In this document: positions 1 through 7,480 of the stretch, in pieces
Position numbering within the stretch: the first letter of the stretch is position 1
Layout of the letters: each line of letters starts with the position of its first letter
Assembly (NCBI GenBank): GCA_045124315.1
Contig: JBGVLO010000108.1
Span: 1-35,468, forward strand
Direction of reading: 5' to 3'
DNA length: 35,468 bases
From: CAG-411 sp045124315
GTDB lineage: Bacteria > Bacillota > Clostridia > Lachnospirales > Lachnospiraceae
Notes under the pieces: model-generated
Database searches by the model: none
The model's input: the letters and a program-made list of their open reading frames with translations, nothing else
Told to the model about the DNA's origin: nothing
Position numbers and translations under genes: made by a program

Positions 1-78
1 TTCATACCCGTAGCAGTCACCTGCTTCTAATATTTTTAGTAAGAGCATCTCAAGTCGGTAGAGATTTCGATTAGCCAT
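1..78 (-). CDS. PadR family transcriptional regulator, N-terminus only
   Basis: The minus strand reads ATG followed by 25 sense codons running off the window edge. The translation contains LEMLLLKILEAGDCYGYE, which matches the start of the PadR winged-helix domain, where the first helix ends in a G-x-x-Y-G-Y-E type motif. An AAAGGAT ribosome site lies shortly before the ATG. PadR proteins are dimeric repressors that often control adjacent transporter genes and respond to small toxic ligands. Only the first 26 residues are visible, so the rest of the protein, its ligand and its operon partners to the left are unknown. Confidence 0.8.
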   Translation of the reverse strand, partial: MANRNLYRLEMLLLKILEAGDCYGYE

Positions 79-104
79 ATGGAATCATCCTTTCTATGTA
101 TGAT

Positions 105-133
105 ATTTTATCAAAATAAAATGTTTAATACAA
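105..133 (-). promoter_or_regulatory. Promoter of the PadR gene with overlapping palindrome
   Basis: On the minus strand TTGTAT (128-133) and TAAAAT (105-110) are separated by 17 bases and lie about 27 bases before the ATG. A perfect palindrome, ATTTTAT-CAAA-ATAAAAT (105-122), covers the -10 box. It could be an autoregulatory operator, since PadR proteins commonly repress their own promoters. The promoter is read from sequence; the operator role is inferred. Confidence 0.5.
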
Positions 134-156
134 TACCTAGATAAAAAAAATAATGA

Positions 157-185
157 TTGACATAGGATTTATGTTCGTGTAAACT
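157..185 (+). promoter_or_regulatory. Strong sigma-A type promoter, rightward
   Basis: A perfect TTGACA (157-162) is followed after exactly 17 bases by TAAACT (180-185). It is divergent from the PadR promoter. Transcription would begin near 191-193, essentially at the ATG of the small frame that follows, so the product would be a leaderless mRNA or a non-coding RNA. Confidence 0.55.
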
Positions 186-189
186 ATAG

Positions 190-291
190 ATGCAAGAATT
201 CAAACGCGTGAGAAGAATTGTATATCTTTTGGTGGAAACTGTGATTGTAAATAAGAGCAGAATAGATCAGAAGGAAATCAGAGAAGAGTAA
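190..291 (+). CDS. Possible 33-aa micro-ORF
   Basis: An ATG directly after the 157-185 promoter opens a 33-codon frame starting MQEFKRVRRIVYLLVETVIV and ending in charged residues. It has a basic N-terminus, a short hydrophobic stretch and a charged tail. No ribosome site precedes the ATG, which sits at the predicted transcription start, so translation would have to be leaderless. The stop lies two bases before the A-run and hairpin that close the opposing candidate small RNA. It could equally be untranslated RNA. I do not recognise the sequence. Confidence 0.2.
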   Translation: MQEFKRVRRIVYLLVETVIVNKSRIDQKEIREE

Positions 292-292
292 T

Positions 293-400
293 AAAAAAAA
301 GACATTCTCCTACATAAGCTCCAATCTTATTTAGAAGAATGTCTAAAAAGTAACTGTAAACCGTCTTTTTGAAAAGACAAGTTTCACTTGGTAAACAAGC
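293..400 (-). ncRNA. Candidate structured small RNA ending in an intrinsic terminator
   Basis: A good minus-strand promoter (407-434) would start a transcript near 400. Read on the minus strand it holds two compact hairpins (CAAGT-GAA-ACTTG and GTCTTT-TCAA-AAAGAC). A long stem-loop follows (300-344; outer arms AGACATTCT/AGAATGTCT, extended inward to about 19 pairs with few mismatches) and then an unbroken run of T (299-293), a typical intrinsic terminator. There is no open frame of useful size, so a roughly 108-nt non-coding RNA is the simplest reading. It converges on the 190-291 transcript, an arrangement also seen in type I toxin-antitoxin loci, but I found no convincing complementarity between the two. 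The family is not recognised. Confidence 0.45.
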
Positions 401-406
401 TAACCA

Positions 407-434
407 ATTTTATCACGAATAGGGAGATTGTCAA
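407..434 (-). promoter_or_regulatory. Promoter for the candidate small RNA
   Basis: On the minus strand a perfect TTGACA (429-434) is separated by 16 bases from TAAAAT (407-412). The next recognisable signal downstream is the intrinsic terminator at 293-344, with no gene between, which supports a short non-coding transcript. Confidence 0.55.
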
Positions 435-481
435 GTGATAAATTAGAAAAAATGAGATCAAAAAAAACTTAAAGACAATGT

Positions 482-511
482 TTGGAACTGTTTTAGTCCG
501 ATGACTATAAA
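482..511 (+). promoter_or_regulatory. Promoter of the secreted-protein operon
   Basis: TTGGAA (482-487) and TATAAA (506-511) are separated by 18 bases. Transcription would start near 518, leaving a leader of about 120 nt before the first gene of the ABC/lipoprotein run. It is the best promoter seen in front of this run. Confidence 0.5.
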
Positions 512-538
512 ATAGGACGGATAGTTATCATTGATTGC

Positions 539-618
539 ATTTAAATCATATTTGGAGATTTAAATTTAAAGAGTAACTAACTACTGCATTCCTTGTTTGG
601 TTGTTTTATAGGGAATGC
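539..618 (+). promoter_or_regulatory. Structured 5' leader with two hairpins
   Basis: The predicted leader of the secreted-protein gene contains ATTTAAATC...GATTTAAAT (539-547 with 557-565) and GCATTCC...GGAATGC (586-592 with 612-618). The second ends 12 bases before the AAGGAG ribosome site. Such stems can stabilise an abundant mRNA or mark an operator. No known riboswitch class was recognised. Confidence 0.35.
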
Positions 619-640
619 TTGAAAAGACGTAAGGAGATTT

Positions 641-1096
641 ATGATTATGAAACTTAAAAATTTAAAAAGAAAAATTGTTAGAAGTTTAGGCGTAGGGTTA
701 TGTGGAGTGATGTTTATTACTGGTAATCCATGTTTTATTGCGAGTGCAGCTGCTAGATATGGTGCAACTTACATAGATGGTTCACATGGATACCTAAGAG
801 GAAGCTTAACAGGTAATTACGATACTGCAGAAGGTAAAATACTATGTACAGCGGCGACAACTGATAAAGTAGTATCAAAGATTAGGGCTTATGAGTCTGT
901 ATATATTACCAGTACAGGAAAAAAAGTGGATTCAGACAATTCATATTGGCAATTATCGAGAAGTTATGCAGCGGCTGAGTGTGATATGATTCATGCGGAT
1001 GCTAAGGGATACAAAAATGTAACATTAACAACTTATGGAACTTGTGATGCGATTCAAAAAGATGCATATGTTGTATCGTTGTCATTACAGTATTAA
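641..1096 (+). CDS. Small secreted protein of unknown function, first gene of the ABC cluster
   Basis: This encodes 151 residues with a textbook signal peptide: a lysine/arginine-rich start, a hydrophobic core (about residues 15-33) and an ASA-A cleavage region near residue 37. The mature part is about 114 residues, rich in Tyr, Ser, Thr and Ala, with three cysteines (in ILC, AECD and GTC contexts). It shows regular polar/hydrophobic alternation that suggests beta structure. AAGGAG lies 4 bases before the first ATG; a second ATG at 647 is an alternative start. Its place at the head of a lipoprotein and ABC-transporter run, with a hairpin just after its stop, resembles exported bacteriocin-like or effector genes. 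I do not recognise a family, and the lactococcin 972 signature is not evident. Confidence 0.75.
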   Translation: MIMKLKNLKRKIVRSLGVGLCGVMFITGNPCFIASAAARYGATYIDGSHGYLRGSLTGNYDTAEGKILCTAATTDKVVSKIRAYESVYITSTGKKVDSDNSYWQLSRSYAAAECDMIHADAKGYKNVTLTTYGTCDAIQKDAYVVSLSLQY

Positions 1097-1110
1097 GTGA
1101 GAATGTAGAT

Positions 1111-1146
1111 ATTCAGAGCGTTTATAGGAATTAGGACGCTCTGAAT
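1111..1146 (+). terminator. Hairpin after the secreted-protein gene, likely attenuator
   Basis: A perfect 11-bp stem (ATTCAGAGCGT with ACGCTCTGAAT) surrounds a 14-base loop and is followed by AGTTATTTAT, an imperfect T-tract. It lies between the first gene and the lipoprotein genes. It could partly terminate or protect the mRNA, so that the secreted protein is made in excess over the transporter. The functional role is inferred. Confidence 0.5.
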
Positions 1147-1168
1147 AGTTATTTATAGGAGATATTAT

Positions 1169-2197
1169 ATGAAACAAACTAGAATAAAAGGAATTTATGC
1201 AATCATTTGTATTATTACTATGACAATATTGTCTGCATGTGGGAGGACGGACAACATATCTGTATCACCTGATTCTACGATTTCGGTTGTGGAAGAAGAA
1301 AATCCTTTTGATTTAGAACAGATAGAAAATTCTGGAGCAAAAATTGAAAAATTATATGGATGGGGTGTTCGAAATTATGATAGAGAGCTTTGTGAAATTT
1401 CTCTTGATAAAAATGAATTGATATTAGATCTATCATATAATAATTCAGGGATTGGATTTCAAGCTGGTGTGCTTGTTTTTATAGATGGTATTGCGCAGAA
1501 ATACTCTGTAAATGGAACTGAAGATTACTTAGTACCTGTAGATATAGAGGATGGAAGCGAAAAAGGAAAGGAAACAAAAATCCAAATTAAACTCACACCA
1601 GAATATGGAATAGACGGATCAGAACATACACTGTATCTAGGTTCTATTGAAGATCCCGAATATCGTGTAAAAGATGCAGAATATAGTTATATGCAGCATC
1701 TGCAAATGAGTGTGCAAAATACTTGGAAGTTACATGTAAATGCCACAAAGGGAGAAGTTTCAATTTCTCAAGATTGCCAACGTGTACCTTTTTTAGAAGG
1801 TGTGTTAGATACATATATATATGAGGATATAGATGGAAAGACTAAAAATAAGTTAAAAAATGAAAAAATCGATTTATTTGAACAAGATGGAGAAATTTTG
1901 GAAAATAGTGGTATTGACGGAAATAAAAAGGTCTATTTGTATAGTGCAGGTGGAACGGTTTCAAAATATCGTATCTGTTGTATGGTAAACAATAAACCAT
2001 ATCCCGCTTTTCATGGATCTTGTTATGCGGATGTAACATTGACGGACAAGGATATGGCAAAAGTGGAAATGGATTTTTCAAGAGAGAAGTATGAAAAAAA
2101 TAGTTGTATGTATGTGCTTTTTTGTCCATATTCGGATAACGGTATACCAGAAGAAAACTTTATGTGGGATAAATCAGAAAACTATACATTAAAGTAA
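1169..2197 (+). CDS. Lipoprotein of unknown function
   Basis: This encodes 342 residues starting with a lipoprotein signal peptide: basic N-terminus, hydrophobic core and lipobox LSAC with the modified cysteine at residue 24. The mature protein should be anchored on the outer face of the membrane. The rest is acidic and beta-rich in appearance, with no recognised domain; residues around 60-150 hold alternating aromatic and charged segments. A GGAGATATT ribosome site precedes the ATG. It sits between the secreted protein and a second lipoprotein, only a few bases from the latter, so the three are probably co-transcribed. It could bind the secreted product outside the cell, as immunity lipoproteins do, but that is inference. 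Confidence 0.75.
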   Translation: MKQTRIKGIYAIICIITMTILSACGRTDNISVSPDSTISVVEEENPFDLEQIENSGAKIEKLYGWGVRNYDRELCEISLDKNELILDLSYNNSGIGFQAGVLVFIDGIAQKYSVNGTEDYLVPVDIEDGSEKGKETKIQIKLTPEYGIDGSEHTLYLGSIEDPEYRVKDAEYSYMQHLQMSVQNTWKLHVNATKGEVSISQDCQRVPFLEGVLDTYIYEDIDGKTKNKLKNEKIDLFEQDGEILENSGIDGNKKVYLYSAGGTVSKYRICCMVNNKPYPAFHGSCYADVTLTDKDMAKVEMDFSREKYEKNSCMYVLFCPYSDNGIPEENFMWDKSENYTLK

Positions 2198-2216
2198 AAG
2201 GGTGGGGAAGTTGTTT

Positions 2217-3344
2217 ATGAAAAAAATAATGTATTTGAATCTATTTATGATTTTGTTGATTACAGCATGCGGACAAACAAAGAAAGATTTGGATCCTCCC
2301 CAAAAGGAAATTGTATCTGCAACTAAAAACATAGAACAAAGCATAACAAATTCCACAGAAAAAAATTTTTTGGAGAATTATTTGAATACACACAATTGTG
2401 AAAATATTTACTGTTTAGAAGAAAACTTGTTAGCTTGTGTGTTTCAGGAAAATGAAGAATATAACTTGTCTATATTGGATTTGAAAAAAGAAGAGATAAA
2501 GTTGCAACTTAAGGAAAATTATTTTGATGCTAATATGAATGTGGAAAAAGTTGGAAAGTATACTGTGATTTGTCAAGGTAGGAACTGTTACCGTGTGCCA
2601 GAAGAACTACAAGCTATGGTCATAGATGAAAATATGCAGGTAATTGATCGTATAATACTAGGTGAAGAAGTGACTACTCGTGCTTTTACTTTATTACCAA
2701 AACAAAAAAAAATCATATATGTTGATACATACGGAAGTGAGTGGAAAATGTGTTTGAAACAATGTGATTATCAAGGAAACGAAGAAAAGCAATTGATACA
2801 GTTTTCGGATGTTACGAAGGTTGCGGATATCACTTGTCTAAAAATTTCGGAAAACGAGAAACAGCTATATTTTACTGGAATGTATAGCCGTAATCAGCAG
2901 CGCAGCGGAGAATTATTAAATTGTATTGGAAAAATAACACTAGGTGAGCAAAAAGAAATCGTGTATCAAACTGGGAAAACAAATATTTACATGAGTGGAG
3001 AAGAAGCCTATTTTTATGATGATTGTGTTGAAGAAACAGACGGAGATATTTATTGTATTCATAAAGATGGTAGCTTAACAAGTACCCATCTTGAAAATAG
3101 AAAGGATGGAAAGATGGGGTTCTCCTTGGATGCATCTCTTATTTGGACGTTATCTCAAAATAGAGGAAAAGGACAGGAGTCTATGTATACGATTTCTGTT
3201 TATAGAAGTAGAGATGGAGCAAGAATCTATACCAATTCTAATACGAAAATATCCTGGGGGGCTTTGTTCTTTTTAGAAGAGAAACGGTTACTGGGATTCT
3301 ATTTTGGCGAACAGGCATTAGAAACAGAATGGTTGCGATATTAA
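2217..3344 (+). CDS. Lipoprotein with beta-propeller-like body
   Basis: The ATG at 2217 is chosen over the in-frame GTG at 2202 because GGGTGGGGAAG then sits at proper distance and the signal peptide starts cleanly with MKKIMYLN. The lipobox is LITAC with Cys18. The 375-residue protein contains repeated short strands with YxxD and aromatic motifs of the kind found in bacterial extracytoplasmic beta-propellers (SWSxxLY, YFTGMYS, YFYDDC, IYCIHKDGS). No catalytic motif is visible. The C-terminal half of the permease fusion downstream has the same character, so these may be related parts of one surface complex. The propeller fold is inferred from pattern and not proven. Confidence 0.7.
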   Translation: MKKIMYLNLFMILLITACGQTKKDLDPPQKEIVSATKNIEQSITNSTEKNFLENYLNTHNCENIYCLEENLLACVFQENEEYNLSILDLKKEEIKLQLKENYFDANMNVEKVGKYTVICQGRNCYRVPEELQAMVIDENMQVIDRIILGEEVTTRAFTLLPKQKKIIYVDTYGSEWKMCLKQCDYQGNEEKQLIQFSDVTKVADITCLKISENEKQLYFTGMYSRNQQRSGELLNCIGKITLGEQKEIVYQTGKTNIYMSGEEAYFYDDCVEETDGDIYCIHKDGSLTSTHLENRKDGKMGFSLDASLIWTLSQNRGKGQESMYTISVYRSRDGARIYTNSNTKISWGALFFLEEKRLLGFYFGEQALETEWLRY

Positions 3345-3383
3345 AAATAAAGAAAATGAGTGTAATTACGAAGGAGACTGTTC

Positions 3384-4115
3384 ATGGTTAGGGACAGCTA
3401 TCTTCACAGAAAGGATAGCAGGATGTTAGAGTTAAGGCAGATTGAGAAATCTTTTGGAAAGAAGAAAGTGCTTAGAGGAGTAAATATGCAATTTCAGCAC
3501 GGTATTTATGGGTTGGTGGGATTAAACGGAGCAGGAAAATCAACACTCATCAATATTATAACAGGAATTTTAGATGCTGATCGAGGTAAAGTCTTATACA
3601 ACGGTATGGAAATTAGCAACAAAAAGAGTGCGTATTGTGAAAATCTTGGATTTATGCCACAATACACTACATTTTATCCTGAATTTACGGCAAAAGAATT
3701 TTTGAAATATATGTGTGTTATGAAGGGAATACCCAAAAGAGAGCAGGAGCAAAAGATTGCACAAATGTTGGAGCAAGTGAATTTAACCGAGTATACAAAT
3801 GAAAAAATAGGTAGTTTCTCTGGGGGAATGCGTCAAAGAATTGGAATCGCACAGGCAATCATAAATGAGCCAGAAATTTTGATAATGGATGAACCAACAG
3901 CAGGCCTAGATCCGTCTGAAAGGATACGTTTTCGACATACATTGACAAAACTGGCATCTAATAGGACCATCTTATTGGCAACACATATTATACCAGATAT
4001 TGAGCGAATGGCAGACCATGTGCTGTTGCTTCATGACGGAAATATCATTGTAAAAAAACAATCAGATGAACTTGTTGAAGAATTGGAATTGTTTTTTAGC
4101 CAGGGAGGAGAGTAA
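3384..4115 (+). CDS. ABC transporter ATP-binding protein (BcrA/CcmA-like)
   Basis: This is a 243-residue nucleotide-binding subunit. It shows Walker A GLNGAGKST (about 46-54), a Q-loop in FMPQYTTFYPEFT, signature FSGGMRQRIGIAQA, Walker B ILIMDEPTAGLDP and a switch histidine in ATHI. AAGGAG lies 7 bases before the first ATG; a second start at 3423 (MLELRQ) also has an AAGGA site and gives a more usual N-terminus, so the first 13 residues are uncertain. The stop overlaps the ATG of the next permease by one base, indicating translational coupling. It closely resembles the ATPase at 19124-20008, including the LDPxERxRFR segment after Walker B. It powers the two permeases that follow; substrate unknown. 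Confidence 0.92.
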   Translation: MVRDSYLHRKDSRMLELRQIEKSFGKKKVLRGVNMQFQHGIYGLVGLNGAGKSTLINIITGILDADRGKVLYNGMEISNKKSAYCENLGFMPQYTTFYPEFTAKEFLKYMCVMKGIPKREQEQKIAQMLEQVNLTEYTNEKIGSFSGGMRQRIGIAQAIINEPEILIMDEPTAGLDPSERIRFRHTLTKLASNRTILLATHIIPDIERMADHVLLLHDGNIIVKKQSDELVEELELFFSQGGE

Positions 4116-5290
4116 TGCTACAAGCGATATATTGGGAACTCAAAAAAATAGGAAAAAATAAATTTATTTGGGGACTTTTTGTGTTTTTTTTGATTGCGGA
4201 TGCCTATAAAATGACGCACACCTATTTTGGGATTAATGACACTACAAAAGGTGAGCAGGCAATCTATCATAAATTGGCAGGAAATATTACAGAAGAAAAG
4301 GTTCTATTTCTTATTGATAACGTAGAAAAATATAGCCAACTGATAGAATCTGGGGAATATAGTACAGCAGGAAATCAAAAAGGAACATATACTGGTTACA
4401 TAATGGGAGATTATAATATATTTTCATCATGCTATGAAAATATGAAGAAAGCATATGACTATAAACAATATGCTGCAAAAATCTGTGAAAAAGCTAAACA
4501 GAATGCGCAATTGTATGAAAGTAGAAATGTTTCCTATGAATTGAAGAAAAATAATATGATTTACCATAATTTTTTAGGAAGAGAAATTAAAAATTATTAT
4601 AATTGTAAGGTTTCAAATGCACTATTTTCGTATGACTTTTCTACAATATTCATGATATTATTGGTCATAACAGTAGTGGGAAGTGTTTTGGTGTTGGAAC
4701 AGGATCATCACATGTATGAAATCTTGGAGACGGTTTCTTTTGGAAATAGGAGAAGAACACAAGCTAAATTATGGAGCATTGCAATATTTTGTGCTATTGT
4801 TGTAGGAATATTTATATTCTGGGATTGTTGTGTGCTACAGATGCAATATGGATTGATTGATAATTGGAAAAACCCAGTTTATAGCATGACTGGATATGAA
4901 AATTCTCCATTGCGATGTTCCATAATTGCATATTTGGGTATATGGATGATGCAACGATATCTGGTTGTACTGTTCTTTGCACTCATAACTTTTGTAATGT
5001 ATGATTGTTGTCTGAATGGGGTAAGAACTGTTGCATTTTCGATTGCTATATATGTTGTTTTTGTAGTGATTTGTATACAGACTAATTGGTTCATAAATCC
5101 TATTTCTTTGTGCAATGGACAGGAATTAATTAAAAAAACTACTTTTGTTAATTGTTTTGAAACACCATTTTACGATTATGAAATTGTAACTACGCTGACA
5201 GCAGCAGGTGTTCTTTTGTTGTCTGTATTAATTTTGTATATTGGGACAAAGCAAAATGTATCAACTCGCGTAAAAATTTCGGATATATAG
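4115..5290 (+). CDS. ABC-2 type permease with large extracytoplasmic loop
   Basis: This encodes 391 residues. One membrane helix lies near residues 18-32, then an extracytoplasmic region of about 140 residues, then helices near 175-196, 220-245, 270-300, 305-326 and 360-378. This TM-large loop-five TM plan is typical of ABC-2 exporters that act on peptides or envelope substrates. It has the same size and design as the permease at 20005-21117. The ATG overlaps the ATPase stop, and a ribosome site (GGGAGGAG) lies inside the ATPase gene. The substrate cannot be read from the sequence. Confidence 0.85.
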   Translation: MLQAIYWELKKIGKNKFIWGLFVFFLIADAYKMTHTYFGINDTTKGEQAIYHKLAGNITEEKVLFLIDNVEKYSQLIESGEYSTAGNQKGTYTGYIMGDYNIFSSCYENMKKAYDYKQYAAKICEKAKQNAQLYESRNVSYELKKNNMIYHNFLGREIKNYYNCKVSNALFSYDFSTIFMILLVITVVGSVLVLEQDHHMYEILETVSFGNRRRTQAKLWSIAIFCAIVVGIFIFWDCCVLQMQYGLIDNWKNPVYSMTGYENSPLRCSIIAYLGIWMMQRYLVVLFFALITFVMYDCCLNGVRTVAFSIAIYVVFVVICIQTNWFINPISLCNGQELIKKTTFVNCFETPFYDYEIVTTLTAAGVLLLSVLILYIGTKQNVSTRVKISDI

Positions 5291-5311
5291 AAAAGAAAGC
5301 AGGGATAATAC

Positions 5312-7426
5312 TTGGAAATGTTTGGACAGGAATTACAAAAATGTATGAAGAAAAGCCATATTTTATTAGTAACATTACTATTGCTTGTTATAGCAGGATG
5401 TTACAAAATTTGGATGGAGCCAGCCAATATATATGTTGATGTGAAAATTGAAGAAAAGAAAGCACAGTATATGCAACTTATGGATAGACTAGAAGGTGCA
5501 TGGACAGAAGAAACATCATGTTATTTTGAGGAAATAGAAGATAAGCTTTCGAAAGAAAGAAATGAGATTGCTAAGGCGGGAGAACTGGAAGTATCAGGGA
5601 CTCTTTCAAAGGAAAATTATTGGCAAATCGTAAAAAAAAATGGGGAATATCGAGAACTAAATGAAAAGTTTGAACTTATACAGGATCAAAAGGCATATGT
5701 GGAGGAGGATGTGCAAAATCGTTTCTTTTTGTACGAAAATGGATGGAATCAATTTTTTGGAAACCGTTCTATCAATTATTGGTTGCTATTTTTATTAATT
5801 CTTAATGTTCCTGTTATCTTTTGTAGGGATTATGAGACTGATATGTACCGGATTAATCGTGTAACACGATATGGAAACGCAAAATATTATTTCTGTAAAA
5901 TTGGTGTGGGAATGTTCTTGTCTTGCCTATTTACAATACTCTTTTGGTTGGAAGATTTGGTCGTTTGCCATATACGATTTGGCCTTGGGCAGTGGAATGT
6001 ACCAATACAAAGCTTATCTATATTCAAGGCATGCAAATGGAAGGTATCCATAGGCTTTGGTGCGGTAATTAGTTTGTTGCTGACTCTTTTAGGGGCTTGT
6101 TTTTTTAGTACGATTCTAATGCTTTTTTCTGTCCTTTTGCGAAAAAGTTTGTATGCAATTGTGATTACTGTCGTTATATGTATTTTACCAATATATATGG
6201 AAATTACAAAATGGCTCTGTAATTTACCGTTGCCTACAGCTTATTTGGATGAACAAGGGTTCCTATTGGGATATCCGTCTGATCAAGGAGATAAGATTAT
6301 GTATACTATGCCACAAGTTTTGGAACGAATTCTATGCTCTGGATTTGTTATGTTTCTATGCGTGATGTTAGGATATTTTCTCTATCAACAAAAAAACATT
6401 GTAAAAATTTTGATAAGAACGGTTAAGAGAAGCTGTTTTTTGCCGTTATTGGGTGTAATACTCACAATGACATCTTGCGGAGTTAATGAAAAGGCAGGGG
6501 AATCGACATACTTTGATACGATTACATTTGGGGAGTTTTTTGTTTCTGATGCTGGTATCATTAGTGCTTCACAAAATAAGTATTCCATATATAACGAAAA
6601 AAATAGAACTGATTTGTTTCAAGATCCGTTTTTTTTAGAACAGGAGAAGGAAACGATTACTTTACTAAATGTGCAAGGAAATAAACTATACTATCGAAAA
6701 AACAAGGAATATTCGGAATATGAGGTTATAGAGTTGGATTTGTACTCTGGCGAAAGTAAGAGTTTATATAAGAAAAATACAGTTAGTGCTAATGGACAGG
6801 ATTATCTAAATATTGTATCAGAGCATGCGGGAAATATGCGCGATATAATCAAAGAGGCTACTGGTGGATGTGCTTGGGTAGATGGGGAGCTATATTATCA
6901 TATTGAGAATCAAAATTTAATGCAGTATAACATTCGGAATAAAAGTGACAAAGTGATATTGAATCAAATTGCAGAGGAAAGCATTTCTTACGCAAATGGG
7001 TATCTTTTGTATATCAACAACAAAGATTACAACATATGGATGTACAATGTAAATACAGGAGACAATGAAAAAATATCGGAACAAAGTTGTTTGAAAATGA
7101 AGGCATTCCAAAATTGTTTTTATTATCAAACTGCAAATGGAGCGTTATATAGAATAACACCAGAAACAAATAAGGTAACTAAAGTACAAAACTATTTAAA
7201 TGGAATGTTTTCTTGGATGGACGAAAAATATGTGTATAGCATGGATGGAAACTATATTTATCGATATGAATACAAAGATGGGAAAGCAGCAGACAAATAC
7301 AAAATCAATGAAACAATTACATCAATGGCAACCCTCCGTCCGGAAGGAGAAATTTATTTGAATGTCATAAATCCAGATTCTACCTTTCGGGTTGAAATAG
7401 TGGGGAGTGAGTGTTTTAAACAGTAG
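5312..7426 (+). CDS. ABC permease fused to a lipoprotein-like beta-propeller
   Basis: This encodes 704 residues in two parts. Residues 1 to about 370 are an ABC-2 permease with one N-terminal helix, a large outside loop and five to six further helices. Segments such as CRDYETDMYRINRVTRYGN and GQWNVP align by eye with DYERIHKTRNLVLVTRTG and GLWKVP of the permease at 21131. From about residue 370 the chain restarts like a lipoprotein: basic RTVKRS, a hydrophobic stretch and a lipobox-like LTMTSCG with Cys389. About 315 residues of propeller-like repeats follow (YYRKNKEYSEY, LYYHIENQNLMQYN, YLLYINNKDYNIWMYN). No ribosome site or start is seen at the junction, so one polypeptide is predicted. The start is TTG at 5312 or ATG at 5318; GGGAT is the ribosome site. 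Confidence 0.82.
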   Translation: MEMFGQELQKCMKKSHILLVTLLLLVIAGCYKIWMEPANIYVDVKIEEKKAQYMQLMDRLEGAWTEETSCYFEEIEDKLSKERNEIAKAGELEVSGTLSKENYWQIVKKNGEYRELNEKFELIQDQKAYVEEDVQNRFFLYENGWNQFFGNRSINYWLLFLLILNVPVIFCRDYETDMYRINRVTRYGNAKYYFCKIGVGMFLSCLFTILFWLEDLVVCHIRFGLGQWNVPIQSLSIFKACKWKVSIGFGAVISLLLTLLGACFFSTILMLFSVLLRKSLYAIVITVVICILPIYMEITKWLCNLPLPTAYLDEQGFLLGYPSDQGDKIMYTMPQVLERILCSGFVMFLCVMLGYFLYQQKNIVKILIRTVKRSCFLPLLGVILTMTSCGVNEKAGESTYFDTITFGEFFVSDAGIISASQNKYSIYNEKNRTDLFQDPFFLEQEKETITLLNVQGNKLYYRKNKEYSEYEVIELDLYSGESKSLYKKNTVSANGQDYLNIVSEHAGNMRDIIKEATGGCAWVDGELYYHIENQNLMQYNIRNKSDKVILNQIAEESISYANGYLLYINNKDYNIWMYNVNTGDNEKISEQSCLKMKAFQNCFYYQTANGALYRITPETNKVTKVQNYLNGMFSWMDEKYVYSMDGNYIYRYEYKDGKAADKYKINETITSMATLRPEGEIYLNVINPDSTFRVEIVGSECFKQ

Positions 7427-7480
7427 GTGTAGGAAGATTATTGACATATACATGATTGATAATAGATTAGAGGTGTAATT

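Noticed and set aside
293..434. tracrRNA-like or Fst/par antitoxin RNA identity for the small RNA
   Set aside because: No CRISPR repeat is present to pair with it and no convincing complementarity to the opposite transcript was found, so no family name is given.
7441..7468. TTGACA with TAGATT before the 7481 permease gene
   Set aside because: The start of transcription would fall inside or after the ribosome site, leaving no usable leader.
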